Positions 1-9,392 are shown, counted from the stretch's first letter. The stretch is DNA of 64,000 nucleotides from Prosthecobacter dejongeii (GCF_014203045.1 NZ_JACHIF010000001.1:1-64000); one strand, 5' to 3'. Notes: generated from the letters alone by a model not told the origin. Made by a program: numbers and translations.

Positions 1-121
1 TTCACCATGAGGGTGAAGCATGCCATAGGTGTCAATCCCACACAGCGTCAATACCTTCGCTCACAACACCTCGCGCCTATTGCATCATCCGGGTTTAACA
101 TCCAAGAGGGGGATACGCAGG
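1..121. other. Short intergenic edge downstream of the first sulfatase
   Basis: No gene is seen here. The first bases form a small hairpin (TTCACC pairing with GGTGAA, about 1-17). It could belong to a terminator or to a neighbouring gene cut off by the window edge. Confidence 0.3.
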
Positions 122-1594
122 TCAGTTCTTCTTGCCCTTTTTCTTCTTTTTACCCGGAGCACCGCCCTTGGCTGCCGCTGTCTTCATTTGAGGTTTGGCC
201 TCTGGATGCGTGGCCAGGATGGCTGTCAATTCCTTGACGACTTCAGGACGCTCGCTCGCCAGGTTCTTGGTTTCAAGGGGGTCTTCCTGGTAGTCGTAAA
301 GTTCAAAGGCATCTGCAGGCTCGCCGCTGCCGGGCTTTTTCCATTCCACCAGCCGATAGCGATCCGTGCGAATGGCGCGGCCTAACAAGTTATTACGCGG
401 ATAGACATGAATGACGCTTTCGCGGGTCTTCAGCGCCGGATCTTTGACCACCGCAGCGAAGCTTTTGCCATCCAGTCCCTGCGGCGCTGGCAGGCCTGCG
501 AGATCGCTAAGGGTCGGGTAAAGATCCACCGTCTCGATGAATGAAGCCGACTGCACACCCGCCGCAGCTCCAGGGGCGGCGACGATGACGGGGATGCGGG
601 CTGCCTGCTCATAGTTCGTGTGCTTGCACCACATGCCGTGGTCTCCCAAGTGCCAACCGTGGTCCCCCCAAAAGACGATGATGGTATTCTGTGCCAAACC
701 TGAGTCGTCCAGAGCATCCAGCACGAGGCCTAACTGCGCATCCATGTAACTGGTAGCGGCATAATAACCGTGGATGAGGTGGCGAGTCGTCGCGTCATCA
801 ATCGGGCCTGTCTGCGGCATATCGCTGTATTGGCGCAGTTCCCCACCCGGCTGGCCTGCATACACGGGCGCCCCCTGCGGAGCATCTTTGACCTGGGGCA
901 TGGGCAGCTTCGCCGGATCATAGAGGTCCCAGTATTTTTTCGGAGAAACAAAGGGCAAGTGCGGGCGGATGAAACCCACCGCAAGGAAGAAGGGTTGATC
1001 CGGCTTTTTCGCGGCGGCTTCGAGACGTTTCACTGCTTCTCGGGCGATAAGTCCATCCGCATAGGTCTCATCGGCCGTATCCGCTTTTTCGGTGGCCCAG
1101 CCGCGATCCCCTCCAACCTTCGCCTCGCGCGTCACAGCAGTGCTTTCCTCATTCACATAGGTCGTCGCCTTCGGTTTCCAGGAAGGCACGGACCACGAGG
1201 CAGCGTCGTCCGTGTTACCATGTCCCACGTGCAAGATCTTGCCCAGCCCCTCGGCCTTGTATCCCTGCGCCATGAAGTGCTGGGTCATCGTGACCGCATT
1301 CGGCGCAGCCTTGCGGAAGTTCGTCATGAGCTCATAGATGCCTAGAGTCTGGGGCCTCAGGCTAGTCATCAGGGCATTGCGCGAGGGCGAGCAAACAGCT
1401 TGGTTGCAGTAGGCTTTTTCAAAGAGCACCCCGCGTTTGGCCAGCCGATCAATATTAGGCGTCTGAGCCACCACGTCTCCATAGCAGCCGAGCGTGGGCT
1501 TCAGATCGTCCACACAAATCATGAGGACATTTGGTTTGGCAGCCTGGGCCGTGGCAGCGGCAAAGAGGAAGAGAAAAATCTGGCGGAGGTGCAT
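122..1594 (-). CDS. Exported sulfatase, iduronate-2-sulfatase-like, with lysine-rich tail
   Basis: Predicted secreted or periplasmic type I sulfatase that hydrolyses sulfate esters, probably on a polysaccharide. The frame is open to 1633, but the ATG at 1594 starts a clean signal peptide (MHLRQIFLFLF, ending near AQA), so I prefer it; the product is about 490 residues. The N-terminal metal-site strand reads PNVLMICVDDLKP (about 21-33). The formylglycine core C-x-P-S-R is CSPSRNAL with Cys about 68, the residue oxidised by the formylglycine-generating enzyme. A distal GDHGWHLGDHGMW segment carries the usual Asp/His residues. The motif pattern resembles iduronate-2-sulfatases, but the true substrate cannot be read from sequence. 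The last 15 residues are nearly all Lys and Gly, which is not part of the catalytic fold. It lies about 100 bases downstream of the DUF2126 gene on the same strand and may or may not be cotranscribed. Confidence 0.93.
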   Translation of the reverse strand: MHLRQIFLFLFAAATAQAAKPNVLMICVDDLKPTLGCYGDVVAQTPNIDRLAKRGVLFEKAYCNQAVCSPSRNALMTSLRPQTLGIYELMTNFRKAAPNAVTMTQHFMAQGYKAEGLGKILHVGHGNTDDAASWSVPSWKPKATTYVNEESTAVTREAKVGGDRGWATEKADTADETYADGLIAREAVKRLEAAAKKPDQPFFLAVGFIRPHLPFVSPKKYWDLYDPAKLPMPQVKDAPQGAPVYAGQPGGELRQYSDMPQTGPIDDATTRHLIHGYYAATSYMDAQLGLVLDALDDSGLAQNTIIVFWGDHGWHLGDHGMWCKHTNYEQAARIPVIVAAPGAAAGVQSASFIETVDLYPTLSDLAGLPAPQGLDGKSFAAVVKDPALKTRESVIHVYPRNNLLGRAIRTDRYRLVEWKKPGSGEPADAFELYDYQEDPLETKNLASERPEVVKELTAILATHPEAKPQMKTAAAKGGAPGKKKKKGKKN

Positions 1595-1695
1595 GGCCCC
1601 CCGAGAACGACTGGCCGCAGGACCATCTTGCATGGAAGCTCCTGCTCCTGGCGGCGAAAGCTGCGCAGAGCAAGAGTCACAGTGAGCGCTGCCTT

Positions 1696-4600
1696 TTAGC
1701 CTAGACGAAGGTCCAGTGTGAAGGGAAACTCTGGCACGCTGGGGATGATGATCGGATTGATCTTTCCAGGGGTGTGCCCGGTGATGGTAAACCGTGAACG
1801 ACGACGGCTTTCGGCCTCGTAACCATTTACCGGGAAGGTATCAAAGCTGCGGCCACCCGGATGGGTCACATAATAATTTCCACCGCCCAAGCTGCGATTG
1901 TTCCAGGTATCCACCAGGTCAAAGATCAGCGGCGCGTGGATGCCGATGGTCGGCTGCAGGGCATTCGGTGGCTGCCAGGCGCGATACCGCACGCCCGCCA
2001 CGTATTCCCCCACAATCCCAGAGGGATGAAGCGGCACTTGGCGGCCATTGCAGGTGACGATGTAGCGATTGTTCACCAGTCCGGCAGTCTTGATCTGCAC
2101 ACGCTCAAGGCTGCTGTCCACATATCGGGCCGTGCCACCTGCGGTCGCTTCTTCACCCAGGACATGCCAGGGCTCCAAAGCGGTGCGGATCTCGAGGTTC
2201 ACGCCACGCTGAGTGATCTCGCCAATGCGGGGAAACTTGAATTCAAAGTGGGGCTCAAACCAATCCGGAGTGAGGCCATATCCTGCGGCTTTAAAGTCCT
2301 CCATCACGTCTTTGAAATCATCCCAGACGAAGTGGGGAAGGAGGTAACGGTCATGCAACTCGGTGCCCCAACGCACCAGCTTTTGCTCATAAGGCTCCTT
2401 CCAGAATCGGGCGATGGCAGCACGCATGAGAAGCTGCTGGGCCAGGCTCATCTCAGGATGCGGAGGCATCTCAAAGGAACGCAACTCCACCAAACCAAGG
2501 CGACCAGAACTGCTGCCGGGATCAAACATTTTATCAATGCAGAACTCCGTGCGGTGCGTGTTCCCCGTGACATCTGCCAGCAAGTTCCGGAAGATGCGGT
2601 CCACCAGCCAGGGGGTGGTGTGACCATGCGCAGCCGTATTACGATCCAGCTCTTTAAAGGCCAGCTCCATCTCAAAGAGCGCATCATTGCGCGCCTCATC
2701 AATGCGAGGGTGCTGGCTGGTAGGCCCGATGAATAGGCCACTGAAGAGGTAACTCAACGACGGATGATTGTGCCAATAGCCTAACAAAGACTTCAACAAA
2801 TCTGGCCGACGCAGGAAAGGAGAATGCCGTGGGGACTCCCCCCCCATAACGATGTGGTTCCCCCCACCGGTGCCCGTGTGGCGGCCATCCATCATGAATT
2901 TCTCCGTGCCCAGGCGGGTCTGGCGCGCTTCATCATAGATGGTGCGTGTAGTATCCACCAGCTCGTTCCAGGTTTTCACCGGGTGGGTATTCACCTCGAT
3001 CACCCCTGGGTCAGGTGTGACCTTCAGCACCTGCAAACGTGGGTCATACGGAGGCGGCGTGCCCTCCACGATGAGGGGCACTTTCAGAGTGGTAGCCACA
3101 TCTTCCACAGCGGCGACGAGGTCCAAATAATCCTCCACATCTTCCACCGGAGGCATGAAGACGTGCAGGCGACCTTCGCGTGACTCGACACAGAGCGCGG
3201 TGCGGATGATCCAGGGGGCCGACTCCTGAGGAGCGGGGAAACGTGCAGCGGGGTTTTCGGTTTGCTCTTCCGTCAGCGGGTCCAGCCTACGGCGTTCGGG
3301 CTTGCCCTGGCCGGAGTAGCCCCCTTCTGTGTAGCTAGCGGGGGCCTGGGAAAGACCGTCCAGCATGTCCCCAATGCCACTGAGAAACTGCTGACGGCTC
3401 TCGGGGCGCGGGGGCAGCTCTGGCCAGTCTTTATTGGGGTCAGTGGGGTAGATCCAGGGGAAATCAGCAGCACTCACCCAGGGGATAGAATCCAGCGGCA
3501 GGCGCAGCCCCATGGGCGAATCTCCAGGAATCAAATACATGGTGTCATCGCGCACGTACCAGGGGCCGCTCTGCCACTTCAGTTCATTGCCGACGTAATT
3601 TCGTTGCAGGGGCAAAGCGTAGCCGACCACTTTATCCAACCCCTCTTCAAAGATGCGGGCGAGGCGCTTGCGCTCGTACTCGTCTTTAAGGTTAGACTTC
3701 AGCGGGTCCACATTCACGGGCATGCGCTTCTCCTTCCATAGGTAGTAGAAGGCATCTTCATAACCCGGCTTGAGCCATTTCGGGCTCACGCCCAGAGCTG
3801 CCGCAAGGGCCAGGCCAAAACGTTGGGCCACGGTTTCATCATGACCGTAGCTTTTCGATTCATCGGCAATGAATGAATCATCGCTCCAGACTGGCACCCC
3901 ATCTTTCCGCCAATAACAGCCTAACGACCAACGTGGCAACTGCTCCCCAGGATACCATTTGCCCATGCCGTAATGAAGCAAGCCCCCGGGGCCGAAACGA
4001 TGGCGGAGACGCTTGATGAGCTGGCCGGAAAGCAGGCGCTTCGTCGGGCCCACGGCACCCGTGTTCCATTCATCACCTTCCATGTCATCAATGCTCACGA
4101 AGGTGGGTTCTCCCCCCATCGTGAGGCGCACATCGCCAGCCACCAGTTCATCATCAATCTGGTAACCCAGAGCCTCAATGTCCTGCCACTGCTCGGACGT
4201 GTAAGGCTTCGTCACACGTGCGGTTTCAAAGATGCGCGTGACGGACATTTCGTGGTCGAATTCCACCTCGCATTTATCCACCAGACCATCCACCGGAGCG
4301 GCGCTGGAGGGATCAGGCGTGGCCGCCAGGGGGATGTGCCCTTCCCCGGCAAAAAGGCCAGAGGTCGGGTCTAGCCCCACCCAGCCTGCACCGGGGAGAT
4401 AAACTTCACACCAGGCATGGAGATCGGTGAAATCCACCTCCGTGCCACTGGGGCCATCCAGGGATTTCACGTCGGCCTTGAGCTGAATGAGGTAACCGCT
4501 GACGAAACGGGCCGCAAAGCCCAGATGGCGAAAGAGCTGCACCATCAGCCACGCACTGTCACGGCAGGAGCCGCAGCCGAGTTCCAGCGTCTCCTCCGGC

Positions 4601-5121
4601 GTCTGCACTCCGGGCTCCAGGCGAATGTTGTAGCTGATGTCCTTCCAGAGCATCTGGTTCAGCATGACCAGGAAATCATTCGTCCGCATGGGCTCCTTCC
4701 CAGCCGTCATCTGCTGGCGCACCCCGCGCAGATACCCTCCAATGAGCGGCGTGAGGGGAAGCTTGCGATGGTAGGGCTCCAGCTCATGAGCCAGGATGGG
4801 ATCGTAACGGAAAGGCACCCGCTCCGCCTCCGGCTCCAAGAAGAAATCGAAGGGGTTATAAACCGCCATGTCGGCCACCAGATCCACCTCCACACACAGC
4901 TCCGTGGTCTTTTCCGGAAAAACCAAACGCGCCAGGTAATTACTTTGAGGGTCCTGCTGCCAGTTGATGAAATGCGTGTCTGGTTTGATCGTCAGCGAGT
5001 AAGCCAAAATCGGGGTGCGACAGTGCGGGGCAGGCCGCAGACGCACAATGTGAGGTGATAGATTCACCGGGCGGTCAAACTTATACCGCGTGACGTGACG
5101 GAGTGCGACGTGAATGGACAT
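1696..5121 (-). CDS. Transglutaminase-like protein fused to DUF2126 (1141 aa)
   Basis: Large cytoplasmic protein with an N-terminal bacterial transglutaminase-like region (about 1-260) followed by DUF2126 (about 330-1141). The thiol-protease-type triad is visible: Cys186 in GCGSCRDSA, His235 in LHAWCEVY and Asp251 in GLDPTSG. DUF2126 proteins usually stand with an alpha-E (DUF403) protein, a circularly permuted ATP-grasp protein and a second transglutaminase, and have been suggested to take part in peptide or amide modification; none of those partners is in this window. No signal peptide is seen. The start ATG at 5121 gives MSIHVALRHVTRYKFDRPV, a typical family opening. The family assignment is firm and the reaction unknown. 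Confidence 0.93.
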   Translation of the reverse strand: MSIHVALRHVTRYKFDRPVNLSPHIVRLRPAPHCRTPILAYSLTIKPDTHFINWQQDPQSNYLARLVFPEKTTELCVEVDLVADMAVYNPFDFFLEPEAERVPFRYDPILAHELEPYHRKLPLTPLIGGYLRGVRQQMTAGKEPMRTNDFLVMLNQMLWKDISYNIRLEPGVQTPEETLELGCGSCRDSAWLMVQLFRHLGFAARFVSGYLIQLKADVKSLDGPSGTEVDFTDLHAWCEVYLPGAGWVGLDPTSGLFAGEGHIPLAATPDPSSAAPVDGLVDKCEVEFDHEMSVTRIFETARVTKPYTSEQWQDIEALGYQIDDELVAGDVRLTMGGEPTFVSIDDMEGDEWNTGAVGPTKRLLSGQLIKRLRHRFGPGGLLHYGMGKWYPGEQLPRWSLGCYWRKDGVPVWSDDSFIADESKSYGHDETVAQRFGLALAAALGVSPKWLKPGYEDAFYYLWKEKRMPVNVDPLKSNLKDEYERKRLARIFEEGLDKVVGYALPLQRNYVGNELKWQSGPWYVRDDTMYLIPGDSPMGLRLPLDSIPWVSAADFPWIYPTDPNKDWPELPPRPESRQQFLSGIGDMLDGLSQAPASYTEGGYSGQGKPERRRLDPLTEEQTENPAARFPAPQESAPWIIRTALCVESREGRLHVFMPPVEDVEDYLDLVAAVEDVATTLKVPLIVEGTPPPYDPRLQVLKVTPDPGVIEVNTHPVKTWNELVDTTRTIYDEARQTRLGTEKFMMDGRHTGTGGGNHIVMGGESPRHSPFLRRPDLLKSLLGYWHNHPSLSYLFSGLFIGPTSQHPRIDEARNDALFEMELAFKELDRNTAAHGHTTPWLVDRIFRNLLADVTGNTHRTEFCIDKMFDPGSSSGRLGLVELRSFEMPPHPEMSLAQQLLMRAAIARFWKEPYEQKLVRWGTELHDRYLLPHFVWDDFKDVMEDFKAAGYGLTPDWFEPHFEFKFPRIGEITQRGVNLEIRTALEPWHVLGEEATAGGTARYVDSSLERVQIKTAGLVNNRYIVTCNGRQVPLHPSGIVGEYVAGVRYRAWQPPNALQPTIGIHAPLIFDLVDTWNNRSLGGGNYYVTHPGGRSFDTFPVNGYEAESRRRSRFTITGHTPGKINPIIIPSVPEFPFTLDLRLG

Positions 5122-5193
5122 GTGAGGTTGGTTGTCCTTAGCCTCTAAAGCATGGCGCGTGCCAGCGATGAAATGGAAACTTTTATTCGGTTC

Positions 5194-6003
5194 CTACGCC
5201 TCATCCTCAGAGGGACGAAAGACCAGATGATACATCCCTGACCCGAACACGGCCCCCAAAACAGGTGCCAAAACATACACAGTGAACCAGCCTAAACCAT
5301 TGACGCTGAACGGATAACTCCCCCACCCAGCCAGAGCTGAAAAGAGCCGAGGAGCCAAATCCCGCGCTGGGTTCAGGCCCGCCATGGTCAGGGGGCCGAG
5401 CAATGAGATGAGCAAAGTCACCGTCAGGCCGATGATGATGGCAGCGTGAGGGCCGACGCGCGACGCGTTCCGCGCATCCGTCACCCCACAGATCACAAAC
5501 AGGAGAACAGCGGTGCCTACGGCCTCGGCAAAAAAAGCCCTGAGATGGGACATCCTCAGGCGGCTAACCTCCGTCAGGGGCTGCCCCGCTGGGCTGGGGA
5601 AAAACTCGCCAAAGATCATCGCTGTTGCTTCACTGCCGGGACCACCGCGCGGGATGTGGTGCGTGAGTTCATAAGACGTCAGCGCATCCTGGAAAATGCC
5701 GTAAAGGACGGCGGCAGCCACAAAGGCCCCCAACATTTGCGCGAGAATGTAGGCCAAAACGCGCCGCCTGGGAAACCTCTGCCAAACACTGAAGGCCACC
5801 GTCACAGCAGGATTGAGATGCGCGCCACTGAGCCCTGCGGTGAGATAAATCGCCGTGGCGATGCCCAACCCCCAGACGATGGCCACCTGAAACACACCCA
5901 CTTGGGCGCCTGTGAGCACGGCTGAGCAAACGCTGCCACAGCCGAAAAAAACCACCAGGAAAGTCCCCACGAACTCTCCCATGAACCAGGTGGGCCATCT
6001 CAT
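5194..6003 (-). CDS. Aquaporin / glycerol facilitator in the ars operon
   Basis: Six-helix MIP-family channel of 269 residues. Both half-helix motifs are intact: NPA at about 64-66 (HLNPAVTVAF) and NPA at about 211-213 (LNPARDLAPR). The Asp directly after the second NPAR is the glycerol-facilitator signature, so the pore should admit small uncharged solutes including glycerol and arsenous acid. It is the last gene of a minus-strand run behind arsR, a DUF6428 gene and arsC, 11 bases after the arsC stop. In Sinorhizobium meliloti an aquaglyceroporin (AqpS) in an ars operon serves as the exit for arsenite made by ArsC; I infer the same role here. An alternative start is the ATG seven codons downstream. 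No ArsB or Acr3 pump is seen in the window. Confidence 0.92.
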   Translation of the reverse strand: MRWPTWFMGEFVGTFLVVFFGCGSVCSAVLTGAQVGVFQVAIVWGLGIATAIYLTAGLSGAHLNPAVTVAFSVWQRFPRRRVLAYILAQMLGAFVAAAVLYGIFQDALTSYELTHHIPRGGPGSEATAMIFGEFFPSPAGQPLTEVSRLRMSHLRAFFAEAVGTAVLLFVICGVTDARNASRVGPHAAIIIGLTVTLLISLLGPLTMAGLNPARDLAPRLFSALAGWGSYPFSVNGLGWFTVYVLAPVLGAVFGSGMYHLVFRPSEDEA

Positions 6004-6014
6004 AACAAACAGCG

Positions 6015-6455
6015 CTAGATTCGACCCGCCATCCTTTCCCGCAGACCCGCGGCGTATGCGCCAAAGACGAGACGGATCTGGTCACGCACCCGTCGAAAGT
6101 CGGCCATGATTTCAGCCTCCGTCCCGGTCGCATGCGCGGGATCGTCAAACCCCCAGTGATGGCGATTCATCTGGCCCGGGTATATTGGGCAAGCTTGGTC
6201 CGCATTGCCACAGACGGTGATGACCGTTGTGATGTCCCGATCCAGGAAATCATTCATGGATTTGGACGTGTGGGCGGAGATATCTAGACCGATCTCCTCC
6301 AAGGCAGCGATGGCTTTGGGGTGGACATATCCTGCGGGCTTGGAGCCTGCACTGTGTACTTCCACTAAGTCACCAGCCGCCGCGCGCAAGATGCCTTCCG
6401 CCATGTGGCTGCGGCACGAGTTCCCGGTGCAGAGAATGAGAATGCGAGGTTTCAT
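6015..6455 (-). CDS. arsC: Arsenate reductase, thioredoxin-coupled LMW-phosphatase type
   Basis: Reduces arsenate to arsenite in the cytoplasm using thioredoxin. The low-molecular-weight phosphatase P-loop is CTGNSCRS with Cys9 and Arg15. The two further redox cysteines of the thioredoxin-linked class are present as Cys82 and Cys89 in [10 protein letters not shown], matching the Cys82/Cys89 relay of Staphylococcus ArsC. The product is 146 residues from the ATG at 6455; the frame is open to 6494, but that extension would overlap the upstream gene and lacks family similarity. It lies 13 bases after the DUF6428 gene and 11 before the aquaporin. Arsenite made here would leave through the aquaporin. 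Confidence 0.95.
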   Translation of the reverse strand: MKPRILILCTGNSCRSHMAEGILRAAAGDLVEVHSAGSKPAGYVHPKAIAALEEIGLDISAHTSKSMNDFLDRDITTVITVCGNADQACPIYPGQMNRHHWGFDDPAHATGTEAEIMADFRRVRDQIRLVFGAYAAGLRERMAGRI

Positions 6456-6468
6456 CTTTAAAAAAAGA

Positions 6469-6945
6469 TTAACAGCAGCCGCTGCCAGGCGCACAGCCCA
6501 GGAGATTCAAGGTAGGCGCAGGGCCACACACGCCGGGCAGGCAAAGTTCCTTAGCCAGGCAATCCGTGTGCTTCAGCCCTAACTGAAAGGCCAGAGATCC
6601 TTCCACCACTTGCACTCCAGTGACTGGAAATTGACTGACAGAAAAGTCTTCATACTCCACCTCCACGGGCAACTCATGGTTAGGCAAAACATCCCCTGCT
6701 CGACCGAAGATCATGTCCAATTTTCCCGCGATCAAACGATGCTCCACATCATCCGCCACCCAAGTTTGCAACAGGCAACTTTCCGTGCTGCGGCGGGTGC
6801 CCCCACAATCAATGAAGTTCTTTTTCACATGGCCCACTTCCGTGATGTGGAAATGCGCCTGGATGCTGCCGCCATCCGGCAAGAGGAAGAGCAAAGGCTT
6901 CTCTGGGTGTGCTTTGAGGTGGGAGATAAATTCGGTGATGTTCAT
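6469..6945 (-). CDS. DUF6428 family protein, ars operon member
   Basis: Small soluble protein of 158 residues with no signal peptide. I recognise it as the DUF6428 family, which recurs next to ArsR-type regulators and arsenate reductases; its molecular role is not known to me. The C-terminus is rich in Cys and Gly ([10 protein letters not shown] and CAPGSGCC), which would suit metalloid or metal binding, but that is inference. Position in the operon: 23 bases after the arsR stop and 13 before arsC. Confidence 0.75.
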   Translation of the reverse strand: MNITEFISHLKAHPEKPLLFLLPDGGSIQAHFHITEVGHVKKNFIDCGGTRRSTESCLLQTWVADDVEHRLIAGKLDMIFGRAGDVLPNHELPVEVEYEDFSVSQFPVTGVQVVEGSLAFQLGLKHTDCLAKELCLPGVCGPAPTLNLLGCAPGSGCC

Positions 6946-6968
6946 GGTAAAATTGGGGGGTCAGAGGT

Positions 6969-7298
6969 TCAATCACAGCAGCTCGTCCCGCAGTTTTCAG
7001 CTTCTGGGGCCAGCTCATCCAGGCAGCGTAAAAAGGTGCCCAGACAGGTGCAGGCCAGACGGTAGTAGATATTCAGCCCGCGTTTCTCGCAGGTGAGCAC
7101 GCCTGCCTTGCGCATGAGAGTGAGGTGCTTGGACACGGTGGACATATCGGCGCCCACGAGGGTCTGCAGATCGCACACGCATTTTTCCCCGCTCATCAGA
7201 GTCTCGGCAATGAGCATGCGAGAGGGGTGTGCGAGTGCCTTGATAACCTCCACGCGCCGCATGATGGCTTCTTGAGGTGCTGTTTTGAGTGTGGACAT
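6969..7298 (-). CDS. arsR: ArsR-family metalloregulator, arsenic operon repressor
   Basis: Winged-helix repressor of 109 residues. The ArsR metal site lies in the recognition region as EKCVCDLQTL, followed by the DNA-reading helix MSTVSKHLTLMRKAGVL. Additional cysteines occur at ACTCLG, RCLDEL and in the terminal NCGTSCCD, giving a Cys-rich tail that could add an arsenite ligand. It is first of four minus-strand genes and probably autoregulates through the inverted repeat that touches its start codon. Because that repeat ends exactly at the ATG (7298), there is no room for a normal ribosome-binding site: either the mRNA is nearly leaderless or translation begins at the internal ATG at 7262 (MRRVEVIKAL). 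Confidence 0.95.
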   Translation of the reverse strand: MSTLKTAPQEAIMRRVEVIKALAHPSRMLIAETLMSGEKCVCDLQTLVGADMSTVSKHLTLMRKAGVLTCEKRGLNIYYRLACTCLGTFLRCLDELAPEAENCGTSCCD

Positions 7299-7322
7299 CT
7301 ATTTGGCATAATCGCCAAATAG
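7299..7322. promoter_or_regulatory. Perfect 9-bp inverted repeat, putative ArsR operator
   Basis: CTATTTGGC (7299-7307), a 6-base spacer, then GCCAAATAG (7314-7322): the arms are exact reverse complements. It is immediately upstream of arsR on the minus strand, where ArsR operators normally sit. Its position against the start codon suggests that bound repressor covers the transcription start. Confidence 0.75.
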
Positions 7323-7377
7323 TTCCCCTTCTGCAACTGACAATATTTACTTTCCGCGCCTTGCTCTAGTCTCCATC

Positions 7378-7890
7378 ATGCTTTTCGTTATGTCCCGCAT
7401 GAGAACTACGCCTAACCTCTTCCTTGTTGCTTCACTTGCCATCGCCGCTGGCCTGACCAGTTGTGGAACCGCCCCCGAAACCCCTGCTGCAACGACTAGC
7501 AGCACCACCACGGCCAACGCCGCCCCTGCGACCAACGCCGCCGGAGACATCACCGATCCTAACCAGGTGGTGAGCCGCAGCCATTTCTCCAAAGCTGCCG
7601 CTCAAATCCAGAACGGCGTGACGACCAAAAAGGACCTCGTGCGTAAGCTGGGCCTCTTCTACAAAAAAGGCACCGACGCCAGCGGCAAGGCCACCGCCAT
7701 CTGGACCTTCAAGCAGAGCAAATCCACCGCCAAGGCCTTCATCCCAGGCTCCGCCTTCATTCCAGGAGCGGTCGTGACTTATTACCAGACTCTCAGTGTC
7801 GTTTTCGATGCGAATGAAGTCGTGACTTCCCACGCCTTCTCGGAGAGCACCCAGGAGAAAACTGGCCTCGGCTTCAGCTACGGTTCTTAA
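7378..7890 (+). CDS. Small lipoprotein, SmpA/BamE-like architecture
   Basis: Exported lipoprotein of up to 170 residues. A signal sequence ends in a lipobox LTSC, followed by a Thr/Ala/Pro-rich linker (TPAATTSSTTTANAAPAT). The remaining ~110 residues contain a pattern like the SmpA/OmlA fold (repeated short beta strands with a helix containing VSRSHFSKAAAQIQNG and VTTKKDLVRKLG). Function unknown; such small lipoproteins often sit in the outer membrane. In-frame ATGs at 7378, 7390 and 7399 are all possible; 7399 gives the most compact lipoprotein signal. It is transcribed divergently from the ars operon and followed by a strong terminator. Confidence 0.8.
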   Translation: MLFVMSRMRTTPNLFLVASLAIAAGLTSCGTAPETPAATTSSTTTANAAPATNAAGDITDPNQVVSRSHFSKAAAQIQNGVTTKKDLVRKLGLFYKKGTDASGKATAIWTFKQSKSTAKAFIPGSAFIPGAVVTYYQTLSVVFDANEVVTSHAFSESTQEKTGLGFSYGS

Positions 7891-7911
7891 TTTTTGTAGT
7901 GGATCGATTCA

Positions 7912-7942
7912 AACGCACCGGGTCACTCTGGTGCGTTTTTTT
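7912..7942 (+). terminator. Rho-independent terminator after the lipoprotein gene
   Basis: AACGCACC (7912-7919) pairs with GGTGCGTT (7930-7937) around a 10-base loop, followed by a run of T to 7942. It lies about 20 bases after the lipoprotein stop codon. Confidence 0.88.
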
Positions 7943-7973
7943 ATGGCTCGCTAACTAACTGTTAGGCCCACTT

Positions 7974-9392
7974 TCACGGCGCTTTCAGAGCTTCGCGAAT
8001 GGCCTGTTTCATCACGGCCTCACTGCCCGGAGGTGTCCAGGCCCAGTCGTTGAGATTGCTGTCCTGCTCTTTCCAAGAACGCTCGATGGGTATGTACCCA
8101 GGACCGCACTCCCCATAACCTAAAGTGAAAACAAAACTCTCTGGACGGCAGGCCTGAGCATAGAGTTGAAACTCCACATACGCCTCTGCTGGCAACAGGA
8201 GGAGCTGAGCGGGGCCAAAGTCTGCACAGGGCACCTGGACACGATGCCCACGCTTCACCCGCTCATACCAGGCTAGGCCCATCGCGGCCTCCGCCCGCTC
8301 AAAAGGACTCACGCCAGAGGCTAAACGGTGGCGCAGGATCGTCTCGGTATGCACCAGAGTATTGCGTGCGCCCAGGGGCATGAGGGCGAGATTAAACTGC
8401 ATCTGTTGCAGGGGGTGTTTTTGCGTGGACTTCCAGGCCGCCTCCATGGCTGTGTGCAGGCGTGAGGCCAGGACTTGCAAGCTATCGGCCGCGCCTTGAT
8501 TCCACTTCCCCGCAGTGACATTGCCGGAGCAACCGCTGGCGTAAATTTGCAATACTTTTGGGTAGGCCTGCTGCATCATGTCCCGCGCACGACCTGTAAA
8601 ATCAGCCGAAACACGCCCCTTTCCATACGCACTCATGGGATGCACCGCATAACCATGCAGCGCACAGACAGGTGTCTCAACATCCCAGAAACTGAGCGTG
8701 CGTAGCCAGGGATCAATGGTGCCCACATCGGCCGCTTGGGCTTCGGGAATGGTGCTCCGGCTCATGCGATTGTAAAACACCCGGCCTGCGGGGTTCAGAT
8801 AACGGCGGTTGCTAGCCACCTGCTGCACCTCCGCTTTCCCGAGACCGATGTGGGTGACAGCACGCGCCTGTGGCAAGGCCTCACGCAGGGCCGTGGCCAC
8901 ACGCTGGATGCATTCGTCATTAAAAGCTGGCCAACAGACCGAGGCCACCTGGATGGGTGCCTCAGGGGCTGGCGGTGGGATGTTTTTCCAAGCTCCCGTG
9001 GCCTCCATGTCGCGCAGTATTTTCTCCGCATCTTCATCCATGACAGGCGCATCATGGACGTGAGTGCTGTGGATCATGACACGCTCCGGCTGGGTGCCTG
9101 CCGCGCTCGCTAAGGCCTGCTGCCATTTTTCAAAGGAAGTGCCGCGAATCTCACACCAGTCAAAGCTGACCAGGACGAGAGGAAGATCCCCACCCAAAAG
9201 CACGAAGCCTTTGGCATACAGGGGATCTGCCACTTCTTTCACTGGGGCGATCCCACCGCCCATGCAGGGGTGCCCTTTGGGAATGGTGACATCCACACTG
9301 AAGGTGGCGAGGCGGAAACTCGACGCACTTTGCCCAAGTGTCAGCGTGACACAGCCCAGCCAACAGCAGACGAGAAACAAAAGGAACCGCAT
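7974..9392 (-). CDS. Exported neutral/alkaline ceramidase-like hydrolase
   Basis: Secreted protein of about 470 residues resembling the N-terminal catalytic domain of neutral ceramidases. A signal peptide starts at the ATG 9392 (MRFLLFLVCCWLGCVTLT); the frame is open to 9446 but the added residues are charged and unlike a leader. Family-like metal-site segments are MIHSTHVHDAP (the THTHSGP equivalent), LHGYAVHPMSAYG and IYASGCSGNVTAGKWN (the GDVSPN equivalent). Such proteins are common next to sulfatases in Verrucomicrobiota and Planctomycetes, and most have unproven substrates. It is divergent from the sulfatase starting at 9480, with an 87-base shared upstream region, so the two may be co-controlled. 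Confidence 0.85.
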   Translation of the reverse strand: MRFLLFLVCCWLGCVTLTLGQSASSFRLATFSVDVTIPKGHPCMGGGIAPVKEVADPLYAKGFVLLGGDLPLVLVSFDWCEIRGTSFEKWQQALASAAGTQPERVMIHSTHVHDAPVMDEDAEKILRDMEATGAWKNIPPPAPEAPIQVASVCWPAFNDECIQRVATALREALPQARAVTHIGLGKAEVQQVASNRRYLNPAGRVFYNRMSRSTIPEAQAADVGTIDPWLRTLSFWDVETPVCALHGYAVHPMSAYGKGRVSADFTGRARDMMQQAYPKVLQIYASGCSGNVTAGKWNQGAADSLQVLASRLHTAMEAAWKSTQKHPLQQMQFNLALMPLGARNTLVHTETILRHRLASGVSPFERAEAAMGLAWYERVKRGHRVQVPCADFGPAQLLLLPAEAYVEFQLYAQACRPESFVFTLGYGECGPGYIPIERSWKEQDSNLNDWAWTPPGSEAVMKQAIREALKAP

